A stretch of DNA of 9,370 bases from Acidobacteriota bacterium (GTDB lineage: Bacteria; Acidobacteriota; Vicinamibacteria; Vicinamibacterales; UBA8438), in assembly GCA_003533545.1 (NCBI GenBank), contig DQEK01000091.1, positions 1-9,370 of the forward strand, in the 5' to 3' direction. The position numbers and the translations under genes were made by a program. Positions 1 to 5,525 of the stretch are shown here, one piece after another (the first letter of the stretch is position 1; every line of letters starts with the position of its first letter). The notes beneath the pieces are model-generated. The model saw nothing but the letters and a program-made list of their open reading frames with translations, was not told the DNA's origin and did no database searches.

Positions 1-1
1 C

Positions 2-481
2 CCGCGTCCACGGTCCCAGCTGAGTGCGCGCAACTCGTTCCTGTACTTGACCCTCTTTACCACGCTCTACATTAGCGCGTTCAGCTTGGGCAGCTTGCTG
101 TTTCAACTTATCGACACGTTGTTTCCTGATCCTGCGGCCCCGACGGGTCAGCCAGTCGAAGACGCGATACGTTGGGCGATTTCGTCGTTGATCGTTGCGG
201 TGCCCGTTTTTCTTTACGTCTCCAGGTTGACCCGCCGCGAGGCACGTCTCGACGGGACAGAGGGTGGGTCCAGGGACCGCCGATGGCTCACGTATCTGAC
301 GCTGTTCGTGGCTACCGCTGTGGTGATTGTCGACCTGATCGTCCTGATCTATAACGGGCTTGGGGGAGAGCTCACGGCGCGGTTCGTGTTGAAGGGCCTC
401 ACGGTCGGTGGCATTGCCGGAGCTGTCTTCTGTTATTACTTATGGGACATCAAAGCGGACGAGTCGGGAACGTCCTCATGA
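2..481 (+). CDS. DUF5671-type four-helix membrane protein, 5' end cut off by the window
   Basis: The reading frame is open to the left edge, and the residues before the first candidate start (TTG at 47) still look like protein: PRPRSQLSARNSFLYL. From memory, DUF5671 proteins carry a soluble N-terminal part of about 60 residues followed by this same kind of Pro/Arg linker and SAR-x-x-FLYL run, so the true start lies outside the window. Four hydrophobic segments are visible, starting near ISAFSLGSLLFQ, AISSLIVAVPVFLY, LTLFVATAVVIVDL and LTVGGIAGAVFCYY. It is an inner-membrane protein of unknown function. The stop TGA (479-481) overlaps the ATG of the next gene as ATGA, so the two are very probably translationally coupled. 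The family name rests on pattern recognition; the membrane topology is read directly from the sequence. Confidence 0.8.
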   Translation, partial: PRPRSQLSARNSFLYLTLFTTLYISAFSLGSLLFQLIDTLFPDPAAPTGQPVEDAIRWAISSLIVAVPVFLYVSRLTRREARLDGTEGGSRDRRWLTYLTLFVATAVVIVDLIVLIYNGLGGELTARFVLKGLTVGGIAGAVFCYYLWDIKADESGTSS

Positions 482-903
482 CCCCAAATGGGCGTCGAAC
501 CTCTCTGTCCATCGGCGTCGGTGCCGTGGTTGTGGCGGCCGTTGGGGCGGGGCTCCTGGTGCTGGAATCGCCTGGCGAGGCTAGGTTCCGCCGGTTCGAC
601 GAGCGGCGCATTGAGCACCTTCAGCAGATCTCTCGATCGGTTGCGTTATTTTGGACGGTGAACGCCGACCTACCCGAGTCATTGGATCAACTCTCCGATG
701 TTGGAGGTGTGGCGGAGACACCGAGGGACCCTGAAAGTGGAACCCCCTACGGCTACCGGGTCGTCGACCAGGCACGATACGAACTGTGCGCCGAGTTCGC
801 GCGGACGACCGAAGACCGAGTCCTCCGGCCAGACGAGGAACTTTGGTCGCATGCGGAAGGCCGGCAGTGTTTTGAACTCGCGCCGTTAGAGACTGAGCGT
901 TGA
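478..903 (+). CDS. Small single-helix anchored protein, partner of the DUF5671 gene
   Basis: 141 residues from the ATG at 478, which overlaps the upstream stop as ATGA. The same frame also has an ATG at 442, but that would overlap the upstream gene by 40 bases and add a polar tail ahead of the membrane helix, so 478 is preferred. Residues 1-9 are basic and polar, about 11-29 form one transmembrane helix, and the rest (about 112 residues) is soluble and probably extracytoplasmic. The soluble part has a short amphipathic helix (RRIEHLQQISRSVALFW), then LPESLDQL and DPESGTPYGYRVVDQARYEL. The DP-x-(S/T)-G-x-PY-x-Y pattern recalls the C-terminal lobe of pseudopilin-like proteins. Two cysteines (104 and 131) could form a disulfide outside the cytoplasm. 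I remember similar proteins following DUF5671 genes, but the function is unknown. The DUF5671 partnership is the best clue to its role. Confidence 0.8.
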   Translation: MTPNGRRTSLSIGVGAVVVAAVGAGLLVLESPGEARFRRFDERRIEHLQQISRSVALFWTVNADLPESLDQLSDVGGVAETPRDPESGTPYGYRVVDQARYELCAEFARTTEDRVLRPDEELWSHAEGRQCFELAPLETER

Positions 904-928
904 CTGCGGTTCCACCGCGCGGCTCGGA

Positions 929-934
929 TACGAT
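929..934 (+). promoter_or_regulatory. Possible -10 element TACGAT before the PQQ-dehydrogenase-like gene
   Basis: TACGAT sits 26 bases after the upstream stop, in the context CGGATACGATGCG. It resembles the -10-like elements in front of three other genes here (2476, 4214, 5485). No good -35 lies 16-18 bases upstream; TTGACT at 900-905 is 23 bases away, which is too far. If used, it gives a leader of about 190 bases before the ATG at 1133. Confidence 0.3.
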
Positions 935-976
935 GCGTTCTCGTGAACAACAGAAAGGGATGGCCGATGCTATTTG

Positions 977-1059
977 CAGTCAGATACGGTCAACTAACAA
1001 GGAAATGGCCTGTCGTGTTGGGATCTGACTGACAACCGAATGCGCACACGCGAGTCAGA
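977..1059 (+). promoter_or_regulatory. Possible switching stem-loop in the leader of the PQQ-dehydrogenase-like gene
   Basis: CAGTCAGAT (977-985) is perfectly complementary to ATCTGACTG (1023-1031), a 9-bp stem closing a 37-base loop. The loop can itself pair at CAAC (991-994) with GTTG (1017-1020), and at AGG (1000-1002) with CCT (1009-1011). A second copy of AGTCAGA at 1053-1059 could instead pair with TCTGACT (1024-1030), so two mutually exclusive hairpins are possible. The region lies between the stop at 903 and the ribosome binding site at 1120, where a 5' untranslated region is expected. No known riboswitch class is recognised. A chance repeat cannot be excluded. Confidence 0.35.
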
Positions 1060-1119
1060 ATTCCTTGTGAATTTCCCCTGCACACCAACGGCAGGCGGAA
1101 CGAGTCATGCCTCGAGTTC

Positions 1120-1124
1120 AGGAG
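1120..1124 (+). promoter_or_regulatory. Ribosome binding site that decides the start at 1133
   Basis: AGGAG lies eight bases before the ATG at 1133, and that ATG opens directly into a signal peptide. The in-frame ATG at 1040 has no comparable site. Confidence 0.7.
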
Positions 1125-1132
1125 AACACTCA

Positions 1133-2374
1133 ATGCAACCATTTGTCCGCGTCGTTGCTACCGTGCTGTTTGTGGGCCTGTCCTCGCCCTTGCTCGAGGC
1201 ACAGCAACGGGCTCCAGAGCCCTTCGCGGCGGGTGGTATCCCTGCCGTCTCGCTTCCGGACCCGCCGGTCGAGTATGGAACTGCCGAGGGCCAGGGCATC
1301 CGTGTGAGCGTCGTGACCAGAGGGCTGACCTATCCCTGGGGTCTAGCGTTTCTTCCTGACGGGAGCGCGCTTGTGACCGAGCGGTTGGGTGCCGTCAGAG
1401 TGATTAGGGAAGGGGCGCTCGACTCGAATCCGCTGTCTGGCGTGCCTGAAGTGTTCACCGGCACGGCGCTCGCCGGACTCATGGACGTTGCGGTACACCC
1501 GGCGTTCTCGGAAAACCAATGGGTGTACTTAACCTATTCCAAACCAACAGCCAATGGCTCAACGGTGGCTCTGGCGAGAGGCCGTTTGGAAGGGCACACG
1601 TTGTCCGACGTTCGGGATATCTTCGTCAGTGATGCTGACGGTGCCGCGGCAGGGGCCTCACGTTTACTCTTCGCCGAGGACGGCACGCTGTACATGTCGC
1701 TGGGAGGCGCGTTCGGTGGCCGCCGGCCGAGCGCGCAGGACCCGGCAAGTCACGTAGGCAAGGTGTTGCGATTGCGTGATGATGGCACCGTCCCAGACGA
1801 CAATCCGTTCGTTGGGCGTACGGGTCACCGGCCGGAGGTGTTCTCGTTGGGACATCGTAATCCGATGGGGATGGCCATTCATCCGGACACCGGGGCGTTG
1901 TGGGCCAGCGAGCACGCTCCGATGGGGGGTGACGAGGTCAACATCATCCTTCCGGGTCGCAACTACGGCTGGCCGGTCGTCTCCTACTCCCGGGAATATA
2001 CCGGACAACGCATTGCGGACCGACCGTGGCGTGAAGGTCTTGAACAGCCGGAGATCGTGTGGATCCCCTCGATTGCACCGTCGGGATTGCTCTTCTATAC
2101 CGGTGATCGTTTTCCTGCCTGGCACGGTGATCTCTTTGTGGGCTCGCTCATGATTGGTCGCGTCGAGCGTACCGGGCATCTTGAGCGAATTAAGTTCAAC
2201 GCGCAGGGCCTTGAGCAGCGGCGGGAATGGTTGCTGGCTGATCTCAGGCGACGCATCCGTGATGTGACGCAGGGGCCGGACGGGCTGATCTACGTGCTGA
2301 CCGCAGGAAGTTTTCTTGGCGTCGACCCGATGCGCGGTGAGGCTGCGCTCCTACGAATCGAACCAATCGAGTGA
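1133..2374 (+). CDS. Secreted PQQ-dependent sugar dehydrogenase-like beta-propeller, probably altered active site
   Basis: 413 residues from the ATG at 1133, which has AGGAG at 1120-1124 eight bases upstream and opens a signal peptide (about residues 1-24, ending LLEAQQ). An in-frame ATG at 1040 would put 31 polar residues before the signal peptide and is rejected. Family landmarks of soluble glucose/aldose sugar dehydrogenases (GSDH, six-bladed propeller) are clear: GLTYPWGLAFLPDG, GLMDVAVHPAF, GHRNPMGM (240-247), EHAPMGGDEVN (260-270), NYGWP, IAPSGLLFYTGDRFPAW and RIRDVTQGPDG (374-384). These enzymes oxidise aldoses in the periplasm using PQQ. Arg/Asn at 242-243 and Arg at 374 and 376 match PQQ-contact residues. 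However, the expected catalytic His is Ala173, the Asp of the usual GD(R/Q) motif is Gly192, and the usual Lys is Met340. It may therefore be a divergent or non-oxidoreductase member. The fold assignment is strong; the activity is doubtful. Confidence 0.9.
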   Translation: MQPFVRVVATVLFVGLSSPLLEAQQRAPEPFAAGGIPAVSLPDPPVEYGTAEGQGIRVSVVTRGLTYPWGLAFLPDGSALVTERLGAVRVIREGALDSNPLSGVPEVFTGTALAGLMDVAVHPAFSENQWVYLTYSKPTANGSTVALARGRLEGHTLSDVRDIFVSDADGAAAGASRLLFAEDGTLYMSLGGAFGGRRPSAQDPASHVGKVLRLRDDGTVPDDNPFVGRTGHRPEVFSLGHRNPMGMAIHPDTGALWASEHAPMGGDEVNIILPGRNYGWPVVSYSREYTGQRIADRPWREGLEQPEIVWIPSIAPSGLLFYTGDRFPAWHGDLFVGSLMIGRVERTGHLERIKFNAQGLEQRREWLLADLRRRIRDVTQGPDGLIYVLTAGSFLGVDPMRGEAALLRIEPIE

Positions 2375-2410
2375 GCCGGGGACCCGCGGCTGAACGCGAG
2401 ACGGGCCGGC
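2375..2410 (+). terminator. GC-rich inverted repeat after the PQQ-dehydrogenase-like gene
   Basis: Immediately after the stop codon, GCCGG (2375-2379) can pair with CCGGC (2406-2410), with further GC-rich pairing possible inside. No run of T follows, so it is not a canonical intrinsic terminator. It could be a pausing or RNA-end-protecting hairpin, or chance in GC-rich DNA. Confidence 0.2.
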
Positions 2411-2452
2411 AAACGAGACGCCGCATGCGTGCCCAGGAGAGTAGGCTGCGCG

Positions 2453-2481
2453 TTGAGTCCCCTTCCAACCGGGGGTAGGAT
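2453..2481 (+). promoter_or_regulatory. Housekeeping-type promoter for the carboxylesterase gene
   Basis: TTGAGT (2453-2458) and TAGGAT (2476-2481) are separated by exactly 17 bases, the ideal sigma-70-type spacing, each close to consensus. Transcription would start near 2488, leaving a leader of about 140 bases before the ATG at 2629. This is the best complete promoter in the window. Confidence 0.55.
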
Positions 2482-2535
2482 CACCGTTTGTGCTGGTTTG
2501 GAGACGGTGCTTCGAGGAGGAATCGAGGTATCGTC

Positions 2536-2583
2536 ATGAACGGCTTTGGTGAGAGCGCAAGGTTTGTCGAACTGAGCCCGTAA
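2536..2583 (+). other. 15-codon upstream ORF in the carboxylesterase leader
   Basis: ATG at 2536 opens a 15-residue ORF, MNGFGESARFVELSP, ending at TAA 2581-2583. It has GAGG at 2525-2528 seven bases upstream, and a stronger AGGAGG at 2515-2520 slightly too far away. It lies downstream of the predicted promoter and 45 bases before the esterase start, so it is placed where a leader peptide would be. It has no run of one amino acid that would suggest classic attenuation. It may be a translated leader, a remnant or chance; expression is not shown. Confidence 0.25.
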
Positions 2584-2628
2584 GGTGATTCGTTTAGCTA
2601 CCATTGTCCCCTTCGGAAGGAAGCTGTC

Positions 2629-4176
2629 ATGAGAACTCTTCTCGGCATTTTGCTGTCTGCGTTGTTCGTAGTGTCGCTGTCGACCCCGACTTTGGCGGTC
2701 GAGGAACCGGTGGAGTTGACCCACGGTCAGGTATCTGGCGTGGAGCTAGAGAACGGCGTTACTGTGTTTCGGGGTATTCCGTTCGCGGCACCGCCCGTCG
2801 GCGATCTGCGCTGGAAGCCGCCCGAGCCTCCTATTCCGTGGCGAGGCGTGAGGGTGGCCGACACTTTTGGTCCGGCCTGCATGCAGGGCCGTGCGCCACT
2901 AATGAGCGAAGACTGTCTCTATCTGAACGTGTGGACGAAGGCCGCGTCCGACCAGGACAACTTGCCCGTGATGGTCTGGATTCACGGTGGCGGCTGGAGT
3001 TCTGGCGCGAGTAGCAACGGGACGTACGACGGCTTCGGTTTTGCTGATAAGGGGGTGGTGCTCGTCTCGGTTAACTATCGGATGAACGCCTTCGGCTTTA
3101 TGGCCCATCCCGCGCTGTCGGCCGAGTCGGAACGAAGCGTGTCTGGTAACTACGGCATCTTGGACCATGTTGCCGCCCTGGAATGGGTGCGAGATAACAT
3201 CAGCGGTTTCGGTGGGAACCCAGATAACGTTACGATTTTCGGAGAATCGGCTGGCGGCGCGAGCGTCTACTCGTTGCTGGCCACGCCGCTCGCCAAAGGC
3301 TTGTTTCACCGGGCCATCTCTGAGAGCACGTGGATCACACCGACCAACGTGACCCATTTGACGCGCCACAACGGCTTTTCTGACAGCGCCGAGGAACGGG
3401 GCCGGCAGGCGATTGCCGAGAAGCTCAGCGAAATGGGTAAATCCGCCGCCGGCGACCTCCTGGGTGCGATGCGGAGCCTATCGGCGGATGACCTCATGAG
3501 CATGCGATTTAGCGTGTCACTGGCCGAAGACGGCTGGGTGTTGCCGAAGTCACCCGCTGAGATTTTCCAGGAGGGTTCGCACAACGTTGTCCCGTTGCTG
3601 GCTGGGGTGAATGACGGGGAGGGGCTCATGTTCGTTCGGCCCAACCGGACGTTCACCACTCTTGAAGAGCAGAAGGAAGAGCGTCTGGCGGAGTGGGGTG
3701 AGCACGGTCGTGGCTTGGCCGACCACTACCTGGCTAAGGCTCCGGAAGGCCTCTACACCAGCGAGGTTGACTACAACACGGACGCTTGGTTCGCTCGGCC
3801 GAATCGGGAGATTCTCAACGCAATGTCGGAGACGTCGGCCGACGTGTTCATGTATCTGTTTACGCGTAACCTGCGTGACCCCAGTCAGCGGGCTCCCCAT
3901 GCTATGGAACTCCGCTACGTGTTTCAGACCTTGCCTGACAGCGCGCCGGAGGTGGACCTCGGAATTTCCGATCTAATGAGCGACTACTGGATCGAGTTCG
4001 CCACGCGCGGTACCCCCAATCGAGACGGCCTCCCTGTCTGGCCAGACTATGACCAGCGTCGACAGGAACACCAGATCATCGGAGCGGAAATTGAGCAGGG
4101 GGCTGGGTTCCGACGCCAGGAGTTGGATGCGTTGGATGACTATTTCACCGCGACCTACGGCAGCGCGAGACGCTAG
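2629..4176 (+). CDS. Secreted type B carboxylesterase (alpha/beta hydrolase)
   Basis: 515 residues, the normal length for the carboxylesterase/lipase type B family (COesterase). The ATG at 2629 has AGGAAG at 2618-2623 and starts a clear signal peptide (about residues 1-23, ending TPTLA-VEE). Family order is intact: FRGIPFAAPPVGDLRW (47-62), SEDCLYLNVW (93-102), the oxyanion-hole HGGG (119-122), and the nucleophile elbow GESAGG with Ser207. Glu331 in NDGEG and His424 in APHAMELRYVF complete the Ser-Glu-His triad. Cys84 and Cys96 correspond to the conserved N-terminal disulfide of the family. It should hydrolyse carboxylic esters outside the cytoplasm; the substrate (aryl, acyl-glycan, lipid or xenobiotic ester) cannot be read from the sequence. 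It has its own promoter and a 254-base gap before it, so it is probably transcribed separately from the propeller gene upstream. Confidence 0.95.
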   Translation: MRTLLGILLSALFVVSLSTPTLAVEEPVELTHGQVSGVELENGVTVFRGIPFAAPPVGDLRWKPPEPPIPWRGVRVADTFGPACMQGRAPLMSEDCLYLNVWTKAASDQDNLPVMVWIHGGGWSSGASSNGTYDGFGFADKGVVLVSVNYRMNAFGFMAHPALSAESERSVSGNYGILDHVAALEWVRDNISGFGGNPDNVTIFGESAGGASVYSLLATPLAKGLFHRAISESTWITPTNVTHLTRHNGFSDSAEERGRQAIAEKLSEMGKSAAGDLLGAMRSLSADDLMSMRFSVSLAEDGWVLPKSPAEIFQEGSHNVVPLLAGVNDGEGLMFVRPNRTFTTLEEQKEERLAEWGEHGRGLADHYLAKAPEGLYTSEVDYNTDAWFARPNREILNAMSETSADVFMYLFTRNLRDPSQRAPHAMELRYVFQTLPDSAPEVDLGISDLMSDYWIEFATRGTPNRDGLPVWPDYDQRRQEHQIIGAEIEQGAGFRRQELDALDDYFTATYGSARR

Positions 4177-4192
4177 CGGCTAGGGGTGGAAC

Positions 4193-4208
4193 GGACCTGG
4201 TTTGGTCC
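4193..4208 (+). terminator. Weak hairpin after the carboxylesterase gene
   Basis: GGACC (4193-4197) and GGTCC (4204-4208) form a 5-bp stem with loop TGGTTT, 16 bases after the stop and followed only by TTTG. It could be a weak terminator. It lies just before the TAGGAT element at 4214, so an operator role is equally possible. Confidence 0.25.
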
Positions 4209-4213
4209 TTTGC

Positions 4214-4219
4214 TAGGAT
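4214..4219 (+). promoter_or_regulatory. Possible -10 element TAGGAT before the PagL-like gene
   Basis: TAGGAT in the context GCTAGGATCGCC closely matches GGTAGGATCACC at the promoter before the carboxylesterase. No convincing -35 is found 16-18 bases upstream. It would give a leader of about 90 bases, which contains a minimal ATG-AAA-TAA reading frame at 4249-4257 with TGAGGA just before it. Confidence 0.35.
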
Positions 4220-4314
4220 CGCCTTGTCGCATCCACGCTGAGGACGCCATGAAATAACTCGCCGACACCCTACCGGCCCTCTTCCCTGAGACTCGAGGAC
4301 CTAAAGAACGGCGC

Positions 4315-4887
4315 ATGAACTCTTTCTTACGGGTCCTCGCCGTCGTCATACTCGGCCTTGCAACGTGCAGTTCACCACTTGAAGCCCAGGAAAGGCGCTT
4401 GGCCTCGGGTAACTGGACTCGTGGATTGACCGGAGGCTGGGGGCACTCTTGGACACCGGGCTACGGTAAGACCAAGAGCGATGTAGGGTTCGTGGCCTTT
4501 CATCCCCAGCTCGGACGGTTCGTTACCGACCACCTGGAATTGTATGGTGAAGGGACGCTGTTTCTTTATCACGAACCGAGTGTTGCAGTCGGTGCTGGGT
4601 TGGCCGGTATTGGCGGGCGCTACCACGCTTGGAACGACCGACAGTGGACTCCCTACGTTGTCGGGATCGCCGGACTCATCTGGACTGACCTCGACATCCC
4701 TGAACTGGACCGACTCTTCAATTTTCAGTTGATCTACGGTGTCGGCGTGCGCGTGGTGACTCGGCGGGGACCAGGGTGGATTGTTGAATTACGTAGTCAC
4801 CACATTTCAAATGCGGGTACTGTCGGGGACAATCTCGGCGTGAACGCCGTGACCCTCGTTGCCGGCGTCCAGTGGGTGTTGCGGTGA
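4315..4887 (+). CDS. PagL-like / acyloxyacyl-hydrolase family outer-membrane protein
   Basis: 190 residues with a signal peptide (about 1-24, ending SPLEAQE), then a small beta-barrel of alternating aromatic and polar strands ending in VTLVAGVQWVLR, typical of an outer-membrane protein. The C-terminal signature RSHHISNAG (160-168) matches the H-x-S-N-A-G motif of the lipid A 3-O-deacylase PagL (Pfam PF09411 family), with His163 and Ser165 at the catalytic positions. PagL removes the 3-O-linked acyl chain of lipid A in the outer leaflet. In Pseudomonas PagL the third catalytic residue is a Glu 14 positions after the His; here that position is Asn177 (DNLGVN). Function as a deacylase is therefore likely but not certain. 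The gene stands alone, 138 bases after the carboxylesterase. The start was chosen because it opens directly into the signal peptide; the ribosome binding site is weak. Confidence 0.82.
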   Translation: MNSFLRVLAVVILGLATCSSPLEAQERRLASGNWTRGLTGGWGHSWTPGYGKTKSDVGFVAFHPQLGRFVTDHLELYGEGTLFLYHEPSVAVGAGLAGIGGRYHAWNDRQWTPYVVGIAGLIWTDLDIPELDRLFNFQLIYGVGVRVVTRRGPGWIVELRSHHISNAGTVGDNLGVNAVTLVAGVQWVLR

Positions 4888-4991
4888 TGGTCAACTTCAC
4901 TAGGCCAGTGGGCACGGCGACGCGAGGTGAGCTGTAAGTCTATTGGGCTGTGTGCTGACGCTTGCGCCGCTGCCTCTCGAAAGAATCGATC

Positions 4992-5390
4992 ATGCAGACG
5001 ATTTTTCCGGTTCTTCGTTATAACAACGCGCGAGAAGCCATTCGGTGGCTCTGTACTTCGTTTGGTTTTGTCGAACTGTTCGCAGTGCCCGAGGAGGGAA
5101 AGATCGTACGACACGCACAACTGCGATTCGGGACCAATGTGATCATGCTTGGGTCGGTTCGGATGGGTGATGAAATTACCAGCCCGGACCAACTCGGAAA
5201 CTCTACCCAGGCACTGTCCGTTTTTGTCGATGATGTGGACGCCCATTTCGAACGCGCGCGGTTAGCAGGCGTGGAAATCATTGATCCGCTACGGGGCACT
5301 GATTTCGGTGCCCGCGAATACCACGCCCGGGATCTTGAAGGACACATCTGGACGTTTGGAACCTATCGCCCAGAAGGAGCGGGCGAATAG
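4992..5390 (+). CDS. VOC-superfamily protein (glyoxalase/bleomycin-resistance fold)
   Basis: 132 residues from the ATG at 4992, preceded by an AAAGAA stretch. A TTG ten codons upstream (4962) is possible, but it only adds a short non-family tail. The protein shows the two beta-alpha-beta-beta-beta modules of the vicinal oxygen chelate fold: the first with YNNAREAIRWLCTSFGF (10-26) and HAQLRFG (41-47), the second with ALSVFVDDVDAHFERARLAGVEI (74-96) and ARDLEGHIWTFG (112-123). His41 and Glu116 lie where metal ligands often sit in this fold, but I cannot confirm metal binding. It has no signal peptide, so it is cytoplasmic. Members include glyoxalases, dioxygenases and resistance proteins; the closest look is to the unassigned PhnB/glyoxalase-like group. 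Nothing in the neighbourhood fixes a substrate. Confidence 0.88.
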   Translation: MQTIFPVLRYNNAREAIRWLCTSFGFVELFAVPEEGKIVRHAQLRFGTNVIMLGSVRMGDEITSPDQLGNSTQALSVFVDDVDAHFERARLAGVEIIDPLRGTDFGAREYHARDLEGHIWTFGTYRPEGAGE

Positions 5391-5447
5391 CCACACGACC
5401 GAATCAGACGACGACAAGAAAGCCCGCTGAGCAGGGACCGAAGTCAA

Positions 5448-5471
5448 GTGTCCAACTTGAGAATGGGACAC
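5448..5471 (+). promoter_or_regulatory. Operator-like palindrome upstream of the sialidase-like gene
   Basis: GTGTCC (5448-5453) and GGACAC (5466-5471) form a perfect 6-bp inverted repeat separated by 12 bases, half-site centres 18 bases apart. It ends 13 bases before TAGAAT (5485-5490), so it covers the place where a -35 box would sit. As DNA this looks like a dimeric regulator site; as RNA it would be a weak stem with a 12-base loop and no T run. Confidence 0.4.
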
Positions 5472-5484
5472 CCACTACTCGCGG

Positions 5485-5490
5485 TAGAAT
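5485..5490 (+). promoter_or_regulatory. Possible -10 element TAGAAT before the sialidase-like gene
   Basis: TAGAAT in the context GCGGTAGAATCAACGCC is one base from the TATAAT consensus. The bases 17 upstream (AATGGG) are not a -35. TTGAGA (5457-5462) is 22 bases away, too far for normal use. A poor -35 under a palindrome would fit an activator-dependent promoter. Transcription would start near 5497, leaving a short leader. Confidence 0.45.
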
Positions 5491-5525
5491 CAACGCCTTA
5501 CACGGCGATCTCCTAGGAGTACCGT

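Noticed and set aside
47..49. TTG at 47 as the start of the first gene
   Set aside because: Family-like residues continue upstream to the window edge with no stop, so the gene begins outside the window.
1040..1132. Extended start for the PQQ-dehydrogenase-like gene at 1040
   Set aside because: The 31 extra residues are polar and not family-like, would precede a signal peptide, and overlap the candidate leader structure; the ATG at 1133 has a good ribosome binding site.
1664..2179. 171-codon open frame on the minus strand inside the PQQ-dehydrogenase-like gene
   Set aside because: It lies wholly antisense to a clear protein family match and its translation shows no domain or fold-like pattern; long antisense frames are expected in GC-rich DNA.
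2562..2573. Shared 12-mer TTTGTCGAACTG in the esterase leader and in the VOC gene (near 5068)
   Set aside because: It is short, and inside the VOC gene it simply encodes the family's FGFVEL stretch; no longer homology flanks it, so it is probably chance.
4797..5246. 149-codon minus-strand frame spanning the PagL-like and VOC genes
   Set aside because: It crosses two well-supported plus-strand genes and the gap between them and shows no recognisable protein features.
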